This document shows positions 1 to 5,142 of a stretch of DNA of 6,643 bases, one piece after another (the stretch's first letter is position 1; every line of letters begins with the position of its first letter). The notes under the pieces were generated by a model. The model did no database searches and was not told where the DNA came from. It saw only the letters and a list, made by a program, of their open reading frames with translations. The translations under genes were made by a program, and so were the position numbers. This stretch comes from Chitinophagaceae bacterium (GTDB lineage: Bacteria > Bacteroidota > Bacteroidia > Chitinophagales > Chitinophagaceae): assembly GCA_003489485.1 (NCBI GenBank), contig DNMB01000001.1, positions 1 to 6,643 on the forward strand, read 5' to 3'.

Positions 1-864
1 TCCGGTCGCAGCGGCCAGATCTATAATGACCGTACCGGCCCGCATGCTGCCGATCATTTGCTCCGTGATCAGAATGGGCGCTTTTTTACCGGGTATCTGA
101 GCCGTGGTAATAACAATATCTGCCTTGGCCGCAGCCGCGGCGATCCGTTCAGCTTGCCGTTGCAAGTAATCTGCAGATTGTTCTACCGCATATCCACCGG
201 CCTTGCTGGCATCGGCCGCCCCTTCTACTTCGATGAACTTAGCCCCCAGACTCATCACCTCTTCTTTTACCGCAGGGCGCGTATCAAATACCTCGACCAC
301 CGCACCCAATCGTTTGGCTGTAGCGATGGCCTGCAAACCCGCAACCCCGGCTCCCAAGATCAACACCTTGGCCGGAGCGATACTGCCGGCAGCGGTCATG
401 AACATCGGAAAGTACCTGCTATACGTTGTGGCTGCCAGTAGAACGGCCTTGTATCCGGCAATGTTGGCTTGCGAACTGAGAATGTCCATTGCCTGCGCGC
501 GCGTGGTGCGAGGCAACATGTCGAGCGAAAAACAGGTGATGTTATTACTGGCCACTGTAGTAGCCCACTCCTTTTGATAGAGTGGCTGGTAAGCTCCCAC
601 GATCACTTTTCCCTTTAAGGAGGGCAATAGATTCAAAGAGGGTGGATGGATACAAAGCACCACAGCGGACTGTTCGATAACTTCGGCCGCAGAAAGAACC
701 CTTGCACCAACCTTACGATAAGCATCATCATCACAAAAAGCACGGACCCCGGCACCCTGCTCTACCACCACATCAATGCCTTTTTTTATAAGGGCCATTA
801 CGCCCTCGTCGGTAAGAGAGACCCGGGTCTCCGGTAAGGATTCACGCAATAGGCCAATGATCAT
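1..864 (-). CDS. pntA: NAD(P) transhydrogenase subunit alpha, N-terminal 288 residues (partial)
   Basis: Re/Si-specific proton-translocating transhydrogenase passes hydride from NADH to NADP+ at the inner membrane, using the proton gradient; this subunit holds the NAD(H)-binding domain I. The reverse-strand frame is open from ATG at 864 to the window edge. It begins MIIGLLRES, like the usual IGVPKE start of the alanine dehydrogenase/PntA family. The signature RTTRAQAMD lies at residues 119-127, followed by SSQANIAGYKAV. A Rossmann GAGVAG sits at 171-176, followed by LQAIATAKRLGA and FDTRPAVKEEV, and then an ITTAQIPGKKAP stretch. These separate it from alanine dehydrogenase, which lacks the RPAVKEQ-like segment. 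The gene starts 39 nt after the methyltransferase stop and is co-directional. The C-terminus is missing, so it is not possible to tell whether this is a short PntAA form (membrane part encoded separately) or a fused alpha subunit. No Shine-Dalgarno motif precedes the ATG. Confidence 0.93.
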   Translation of the reverse strand, partial: MIIGLLRESLPETRVSLTDEGVMALIKKGIDVVVEQGAGVRAFCDDDAYRKVGARVLSAAEVIEQSAVVLCIHPPSLNLLPSLKGKVIVGAYQPLYQKEWATTVASNNITCFSLDMLPRTTRAQAMDILSSQANIAGYKAVLLAATTYSRYFPMFMTAAGSIAPAKVLILGAGVAGLQAIATAKRLGAVVEVFDTRPAVKEEVMSLGAKFIEVEGAADASKAGGYAVEQSADYLQRQAERIAAAAAKADIVITTAQIPGKKAPILITEQMIGSMRAGTVIIDLAAATG

Positions 865-903
865 AAAAATAAGTTATGCTAGAAAGTTGAACTAAGGTAG
901 CGA

Positions 904-1704
904 TTAAAACCGGATGCAGAAGTGTCGCACTTCTTTAAATTCCTGCTTAAAGAATACCAGCCCAACTTGAAAAAGATCGATGGTGCACCGCACATCGGGG
1001 TGTTGCTTGATGGCTTGCCAGGCCACTTTCATCTCAGCGCTCCAATGAATGTCATCTACGATAAAAATGGAATCGGAGTGTTTTTTCAAAAGCAATTGTT
1101 CGAAGTAGCGCAGCGTGGGCTCTTTTCTGTGATTGCCATCCAAGAACGCCAGATCGATGCCGGGCAGTTTTTCCAATACCGCGGCAAGGCACTCATCAAA
1201 ATTAGCCTTGACCAGGGTAACGTTAGAGCAACCCCAGTGGTCGAAATTGGCCTGCGCCTTTTCGGCAACGGCCCAATTGCCCTCGATGGTCAAGATGCTT
1301 GCCTCGGGTCTGGCTAGTGAAAAAAGTGCCGTACTCAGGCCCAGCGACGTGCCCAATTCAATAACGTGATGCGGCTTGTAATAGCGTGCAATACGGTAAA
1401 GTAAGCGCCCCGTTCGAGGGGGCTTTGATACGCGAGCGGCCAGATCGGCCACGCGTCGGGCATCGCGGTCAGGGGCCGTGGTTGAGCCGGCACCAAGCTC
1501 CACAATCGGCAGAACCGTATTGTCATGCAGCAGCCCCTCTCGCCACTGTTGCCATATTTGATAATCATCAAATGCGGTTTTATCTCGCAGCACCTCCCTT
1601 GCAAATTGGTAGACAAAGGGAGAATGTATGCCATGGCCACTAGCGGGAAAAGCGCTAATATAAAATTGAAGGTAATCTACACAAGTCCTTAAAAAAGAAT
1701 TCAT
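904..1704 (-). CDS. class I SAM-dependent methyltransferase, substrate unknown
   Basis: Predicted soluble methyltransferase of 266 residues with a Rossmann fold. Visible motifs are the SAM-binding motif I VIELGTSLGLS at 114-124, the acidic end of strand 2 (TIEGN, 139-143), DLAFLDGNH at 184-192, and IFIVDDIHWS at 213-222. The LDG and DD placement resembles the cation-dependent O-methyltransferase (COMT-like) fold, but the substrate cannot be read from the sequence. An N-terminal module with HGIHSPFVY at 24-32 precedes the catalytic fold; I recall the same motif in uncharacterised Bacteroidetes methyltransferases. I chose the ATG at 1704. A TTG further upstream at 1728 would add eight residues but would overlap the end of folA. 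From the ATG, the gene starts 8 nt after the folA stop, which suggests translational coupling. The next gene, pntA, follows 39 nt downstream. Confidence 0.88.
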   Translation of the reverse strand: MNSFLRTCVDYLQFYISAFPASGHGIHSPFVYQFAREVLRDKTAFDDYQIWQQWREGLLHDNTVLPIVELGAGSTTAPDRDARRVADLAARVSKPPRTGRLLYRIARYYKPHHVIELGTSLGLSTALFSLARPEASILTIEGNWAVAEKAQANFDHWGCSNVTLVKANFDECLAAVLEKLPGIDLAFLDGNHRKEPTLRYFEQLLLKKHSDSIFIVDDIHWSAEMKVAWQAIKQHPDVRCTIDLFQVGLVFFKQEFKEVRHFCIRF

Positions 1705-1712
1705 AAGGGGTA

Positions 1713-2210
1713 TTAAATACGCTCCCAAATTTCAAAGGAATAATTATACGAATTCTTTGCATCGGCTTCCAGATTCAGTTGCTGACGAAGCTCCCACTTG
1801 GCGGGATCGAGGACAGGAAAAAAGGTATCGGCCTCGGGCTGCGCATCGACCCTGGTCAAATAGATCCTGCTTGCCAAGGGCAAAAAGAGCGTATAGATCT
1901 CTCCTCCCCCAATTACCATCACCTCGTTGGCAAACACCGAGCGGGCCTGTTGCAGTGCTTCCTCAGGCGAGGAAACCACAGCGACAGCCTCGTTATTAGG
2001 AGACCAGCCTGCGGTACGGGTCAACACGATATTGGTTCGCCCCGGCAACGGACCCGTCAGTGAGGCATATGTTTTGCGACCCATGATGATGGGAAGACCC
2101 CAGGTAATATTTTTAAAGTGACGAAGATCGGCAGGTAAATGCCAAGGAAGGGTCCCGGCCTTGCCAATGGCATGATTGGATGCAGCTGCTACTACCAGCG
2201 ATATGGTCAT
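1713..2210 (-). CDS. folA: dihydrofolate reductase
   Basis: Reduces 7,8-dihydrofolate to tetrahydrofolate with NADPH in the cytoplasm, regenerating the folate oxidised by thymidylate synthase. At 165 residues from the ATG it is close to the usual length of about 160. Family landmarks are in order: an N-terminal strand SLVVAAASNHAIG; LPWHLPADLRHFK, with Asp28 aligning with the substrate-protonating Asp27 of E. coli FolA; the NADPH-binding IIMGRKTYASL (41-51) and LPGRTNIVLTR (55-65); and VIGGGEIY (99-106). The C-terminal strand ends FEIWERI. An in-frame GTG at 2228 would add six residues (MPNTNR), but the ATG at 2210 gives the usual short lead before the first strand, so I prefer it. It lies 38 nt downstream of the thyA stop, the classical thyA-folA pairing. 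All key residues are present, with no sign of the plasmid-borne trimethoprim-resistant type. Confidence 0.96.
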   Translation of the reverse strand: MTISLVVAAASNHAIGKAGTLPWHLPADLRHFKNITWGLPIIMGRKTYASLTGPLPGRTNIVLTRTAGWSPNNEAVAVVSSPEEALQQARSVFANEVMVIGGGEIYTLFLPLASRIYLTRVDAQPEADTFFPVLDPAKWELRQQLNLEADAKNSYNYSFEIWERI

Positions 2211-2248
2211 GCGGTTTGTGTTAGGCACAAAAATAAATCACTGCCCTC

Positions 2249-3043
2249 TTAGACGGCTACCGGCGCTTTGATGGCCGGATGGCACTGGTAATTGAGCAAG
2301 GAGAAATCTTCGTACTGAAATGAAAAAATATCGTTCACCGACGGATTCAGTTGCAGTGTGGGCAACGGATAGGGCTCTCTGCTCAACTGCAATAGCACCT
2401 GCTCGCGGTGGTTGTTATAAATGTGTACATCTCCGAACGTATGCACAAAGTCGCCAACACCCAAGCCACAGACCTGCGCGATCATATGGGTGAGTAGCGC
2501 ATACGAGGCAATGTTAAAGGGCACGCCTAAAAAGACATCCGCACTGCGCTGGTAGAGCTGGCAACTTAACTTTCCATTGGCTACATAAAATTGAAAAAGA
2601 GTATGGCAGGGCATTAATGCCATAGCGGGCAGATCGGCCACATTCCATGCGCTTACGATCAGCCGACGGCTATCGGGGTTGCTTTTGATCTGAGCGATCA
2701 ACTCCTTGATCTGGTCGACCACTTTTCCATCTTTTCCTTCCCAACTGCGCCACTGCTTTCCGTAGACCGGGCCCAGCTCTCCTTGCTCATTGGCCCATTC
2801 ATTCCAAATACTGACCCCATGCTCTTTGAGATAGGCGATATTGGTCTCCCCTTTCAAAAACCAGAGCAATTCGTAGATGATACTTTTAAGATGCAGCTTC
2901 TTTGTTGTAACGAGCGGAAAGCCCTCTTGCAAATTGAACCGGAACTGATAACCAAAAACACTTTGCGTACCCGTACCGGTACGATCGGTCTTATGCGCCC
3001 CTTGTTCCAAAATATGACGTAGCAGCTGATGATACTGTTGCAT
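2249..3043 (-). CDS. thyA: thymidylate synthase (ThyA type)
   Basis: Converts dUMP to dTMP using 5,10-methylene-tetrahydrofolate as both carbon donor and reductant, releasing dihydrofolate. The protein is 264 residues, the same length as E. coli ThyA as I remember it, and seems to align with it without gaps. Catalytic Cys146 is in MPCHTLFQF. Phosphate-binding arginines are Arg21 (TDRTGTGT), Arg126/Arg127 ([12 protein letters not shown]) and Arg166 ([10 protein letters not shown]). Asp169, Asn177 ([10 protein letters not shown]), His207 and Tyr209 (GDVHIYNNH) complete the dUMP site. The C-terminus ends in IKAPVAV, as is typical. The ATG is only 8 nt from the proline dehydrogenase stop, so it is probably co-transcribed with that gene, and folA follows directly. 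This is the folate-oxidising enzyme, not the flavin-dependent ThyX, which fits the need for an adjacent DHFR. Confidence 0.98.
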   Translation of the reverse strand: MQQYHQLLRHILEQGAHKTDRTGTGTQSVFGYQFRFNLQEGFPLVTTKKLHLKSIIYELLWFLKGETNIAYLKEHGVSIWNEWANEQGELGPVYGKQWRSWEGKDGKVVDQIKELIAQIKSNPDSRRLIVSAWNVADLPAMALMPCHTLFQFYVANGKLSCQLYQRSADVFLGVPFNIASYALLTHMIAQVCGLGVGDFVHTFGDVHIYNNHREQVLLQLSREPYPLPTLQLNPSVNDIFSFQYEDFSLLNYQCHPAIKAPVAV

Positions 3044-3051
3044 AACGCAAA

Positions 3052-4287
3052 TTAAGCCGAATGCCTTCTTCTGTCCAACTCTTTTTGAATAAGTGAAAGT
3101 TCGCGCCCTGTCTGGCCCTTTACCGACGTGTTCTCTTGCGCCCGGCGCATGAGATAAGGCACCACATCTTCGATAGGACCAAAAGGAAGGTACTTGCTTA
3201 CGCTGGCCCCTGCTTTCGATAGATTAAAGGTGATGTTATCGCTCATTCCATAGAGCTGACTCCAATGAACATGAGGATGACGAAGCGGCAGCCCTTTCTC
3301 TTTGAGCAGTTCGGTGGCCAGTAAGTTACTGTGTTCGTTGTGCGAGGCTACAATCAGAGCCGTGCGGTCGATACGATCGATACAAAAACGAATGGCCTGG
3401 TCATAGTCTTGGTCTACGGCCTTTTTATTGGCATGAATGGGAGACGAATACCCAAGTTCGAGCGCCCGTTTCCGTTCCTTTTCCATATACGCCCCACGGA
3501 CCAGTTTTAAGGCCATGATATAATTTTTCTGTGCCGCCCACTCAGCTGCCCGTTGCAAAAAATTAAACCGGTCGTGGCGATATAGTTGTACGGTGTTGTA
3601 TACGACGGGCCGAGTCAAATTGAATTGCTCCATCATCAGCGTAGCCAGCGCATCAACGGGTTCTTGGATCCAACTCTCCTCGGCATCGATGGCAACACCC
3701 ACCTTTTTTTCGCTGGCGCGCGCACAAATGCGTTGCACCCGATCTACTACTTTTTGCCACTCCACTTGGGCAGCGTCGTCCAGTTGCAAAAGCGTAGCAT
3801 GATAACGATCGAGTAAGTTCCCATTTTGAGAGACCATCTTCTGCTGCAGTTCTTCGAGCAAGCCAAATCGGGCAAACCCCGTTACCTTAACACTCATAAA
3901 GGGAATGTTCGAAGCGGTAGAGGCGTAGTCGATCACCCTGCTAAATTCTTGTACCGCGCGGTCAAAGTTCTCTTCTCCTTCTTTACCCTCAACCCCGTAA
4001 TCCAATATCACCTCAACACCATAGCGCCTGAGGGTCGTTGCAACAGCTTCTGTGCTCTCCAACGTTTCTCCCCCAACGAACTGGGCAAACAACGTGCTAC
4101 GCAAAAGACCTTTTATCGGAAGACCCGCTCTGATCGCCAATGGAGTGAGTCTTGTACCCAGCGAGACCAACCACGGATAAGACATTACCGAAAAAAGAAA
4201 GCGGGCCTTGCGCAGGGCCGCATCGGATTTATATTCAAAAGCATATTCCGTATTGTCAAAAGAAATAGAGACATCAGATAAAGCCAT
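3052..4287 (-). CDS. proline dehydrogenase (monofunctional PRODH)
   Basis: FAD enzyme that oxidises L-proline to pyrroline-5-carboxylate and passes electrons to the respiratory quinone pool, usually peripherally at the membrane. The 411-residue protein is a single PRODH barrel with an N-terminal helical extension. Landmarks are [10 protein letters not shown] (96-104), [15 protein letters not shown] (133-147), [13 protein letters not shown] (196-208), [12 protein letters not shown] (261-272), ASHNEHSN (314-321), LYGMSD (345-350), and [10 protein letters not shown] (377-386), whose Arg381-Arg382 pair matches the carboxylate-binding arginines of PutA. No aldehyde dehydrogenase domain is present, so P5C dehydrogenase must be encoded elsewhere; it is not in this window. 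It lies 83 nt downstream of the SDR, across a possible terminator and promoter, and only 8 nt upstream of thyA. It is often annotated putA or prodh; I leave the symbol blank because it is not the bifunctional PutA. Confidence 0.95.
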   Translation of the reverse strand: MALSDVSISFDNTEYAFEYKSDAALRKARFLFSVMSYPWLVSLGTRLTPLAIRAGLPIKGLLRSTLFAQFVGGETLESTEAVATTLRRYGVEVILDYGVEGKEGEENFDRAVQEFSRVIDYASTASNIPFMSVKVTGFARFGLLEELQQKMVSQNGNLLDRYHATLLQLDDAAQVEWQKVVDRVQRICARASEKKVGVAIDAEESWIQEPVDALATLMMEQFNLTRPVVYNTVQLYRHDRFNFLQRAAEWAAQKNYIMALKLVRGAYMEKERKRALELGYSSPIHANKKAVDQDYDQAIRFCIDRIDRTALIVASHNEHSNLLATELLKEKGLPLRHPHVHWSQLYGMSDNITFNLSKAGASVSKYLPFGPIEDVVPYLMRRAQENTSVKGQTGRELSLIQKELDRRRHSA

Positions 4288-4331
4288 GGCGAGCGGTTTG
4301 TTCTCAATAGAAAGATCCCAGAAGGGCCGGG

Positions 4332-4339
4332 CAAAAATA
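4332..4339 (-). promoter_or_regulatory. candidate Bacteroidetes -7 promoter element before proline dehydrogenase
   Basis: On the minus strand this reads TATTTTTG, an exact fit to the Bacteroidetes -7 consensus TAnnTTTG. It lies about 45 nt before the proline dehydrogenase ATG, which leaves room for a normal leader. I see no good TTTG-type -33 element at the usual distance; the nearest T-rich run, just after the SDR stop, is slightly too far away. A match in such T-rich DNA may be chance. If real, it would drive the unit running from proline dehydrogenase to pntA. Confidence 0.3.
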
Positions 4340-4346
4340 ATCCGAG

Positions 4347-4364
4347 AAAACCGTATTGACGGCT
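4347..4364 (-). terminator. weak intrinsic terminator-like hairpin after the SDR gene
   Basis: Read on the minus strand, AGCCGT and ACGGTT can pair around a CAAT loop (six pairs, one of them G-U), followed by TTTT. It begins 6 nt after the SDR TGA stop. The stem is short and the T-tract is only four bases, so at best termination would be partial. It lies before the candidate promoter element at 4332-4339, and together they suggest a transcript boundary between SDR and proline dehydrogenase. Confidence 0.3.
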
Positions 4365-4370
4365 AAAAAA

Positions 4371-5087
4371 TCAAATGGCCTGGTGATTGAAAGGCTGCAG
4401 CACCATTTCGCTGACCACTCCGCTGGCAGGCTGCTGACACAGAAACCAAATGGCCCGTGCGGCCTCTTCGGCCTGTATCATCTTGTCTCGCTGCACGCGC
4501 AGATCGATGGTGTCCCAAAAAGAAGAGTCCACGCCACCCAGAAAAATATTGGTCACTCTGATCTCGGTACGCTTGATCTCTTCGCGAATGCTTTGCATCA
4601 TTCCTACCAACCCGTACTTGCTGGCACAGTAAGCGGCAGCTCCCGCCATGGGTACTTTGCCAAGCACGCCGGGAATATTGATGATCAGTCCTTTCTTTAC
4701 CTCTTTCATAGCAGGTAAAAAAGATTTAACGAGCAAGAACGGTGCTACCAGATTCGACTGCAGGCTTTGCAAGAGATCGGCTGCAGAAAGTTGTTCTACG
4801 GGGCGAATGATTCCTACACCGGCCGTGTTGATCAAAATATCGATGCCGGAGAAAACAGAGAAGTATTGTTGTTTGAGGGTAGCGACCTGCACCTCGTCGG
4901 ACAGCTCGGCACACATCCACTGCGAGGCGGGGAGATTCAGTTCAGCGGCCAATGATTTGAGCGTATCTGCGTTGCGTCCGGTTAAAAAAAGACGGGCACC
5001 ACCTGCTGCCAGCAATTTTGCGGTGTGGGCACCGATTCCTCCTGTTGCGCCGGTAAGCAGTATCTGTTTTCCTTTAATGGATTCCAT
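4371..5087 (-). CDS. short-chain dehydrogenase/reductase (SDR), classical type, atypical active site
   Basis: Predicted NAD(P)-dependent oxidoreductase of 238 residues, substrate unknown. The cofactor motif TGATGGIG is at 12-19, with GR at 37-38 after strand 2, a placement common in NADP-preferring members. The NTAG variant of the NNAG motif is at 87-90, the catalytic-tetrad Asn is Asn112, and YCASK at 153-157 supplies Tyr153 and Lys157. The usual catalytic Ser lies 13 residues before the Tyr; here that position is Gly140, in INIPGVLGK. I chose the ATG at 5087, giving MESIKGKQILLTG; a TTG at 5108 would add seven residues but runs into the divergent promoter region. It is transcribed divergently from the photolyase with 55 nt between the starts, which hints at shared regulation. 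The weak hairpin downstream suggests it may not belong to the proline dehydrogenase-thyA unit. Confidence 0.9.
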   Translation of the reverse strand: MESIKGKQILLTGATGGIGAHTAKLLAAGGARLFLTGRNADTLKSLAAELNLPASQWMCAELSDEVQVATLKQQYFSVFSGIDILINTAGVGIIRPVEQLSAADLLQSLQSNLVAPFLLVKSFLPAMKEVKKGLIINIPGVLGKVPMAGAAAYCASKYGLVGMMQSIREEIKRTEIRVTNIFLGGVDSSFWDTIDLRVQRDKMIQAEEAARAIWFLCQQPASGVVSEMVLQPFNHQAI

Positions 5088-5142
5088 AGAAAATTTTATA
5101 ACCAACAATTACCCCGATCAATTGTTTACAGATGTGCCCACT
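5088..5142. promoter_or_regulatory. divergent promoter region between SDR and photolyase genes
   Basis: This 55-nt AT-rich gap separates the ATG of the SDR (minus) from the ATG of the photolyase (plus), so at least part of both promoters should lie here or within the first codons. I cannot place a convincing TAnnTTTG -7 box for either direction. Its only clear structure is the inverted repeat at 5104-5126. No Shine-Dalgarno motif precedes either start. Confidence 0.55.
5104..5126. repeat. perfect 7-bp inverted repeat, possible operator
   Basis: The arms AACAATT (5104-5110) and AATTGTT (5120-5126) are exact reverse complements, with a 9-nt spacer. Their centres are 16 nt apart, about one and a half helical turns. 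The repeat sits near the middle of the divergent spacer, where a dimeric regulator could act on both genes. It has no T-tract and precedes the photolyase start, so it is not a terminator for a visible gene. AT-rich arms this short can arise by chance. Confidence 0.4.

Noticed and set aside
58..577. Two overlapping plus-strand open frames of about 125 codons
   Set aside because: Both are antisense to the transhydrogenase alpha frame, which is conserved along its whole length; neither has a recognisable domain.
922..1317. 131-codon plus-strand open frame
   Set aside because: It is antisense to the methyltransferase, whose SAM-binding motifs are read from the other strand.
1705..1728. TTG start extending the methyltransferase by eight residues
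   Set aside because: It would overlap the folA stop region; the ATG at 1704 gives a clean 8-nt gap.
2211..2228. GTG start extending dihydrofolate reductase by six residues
   Set aside because: The ATG at 2210 gives the usual N-terminus directly before the first strand. The GTG remains possible but is not preferred.
3826..4281. 151-codon open frame on the plus strand
   Set aside because: It lies entirely antisense to the well-supported proline dehydrogenase gene, has no recognisable motif and has low-complexity basic composition typical of a shadow frame.
4305..4330. CCC-TTCT-GGG hairpin (minus strand) in the SDR/proline dehydrogenase gap
   Set aside because: The stem has only three pairs and no T-tract follows, so it is not a credible terminator or riboswitch element.
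5093..5100. TATAAAAT on the minus strand as a -10 box for the SDR
   Set aside because: It lies only 6 nt before the ATG, leaving essentially no leader, and it is a sigma-70-like rather than a Bacteroidetes-type element.
5088..5108. TTG start extending the SDR by seven residues
   Set aside because: It would consume much of the divergent promoter spacer, and the ATG at 5087 gives the normal short lead before the TGATGGIG motif.
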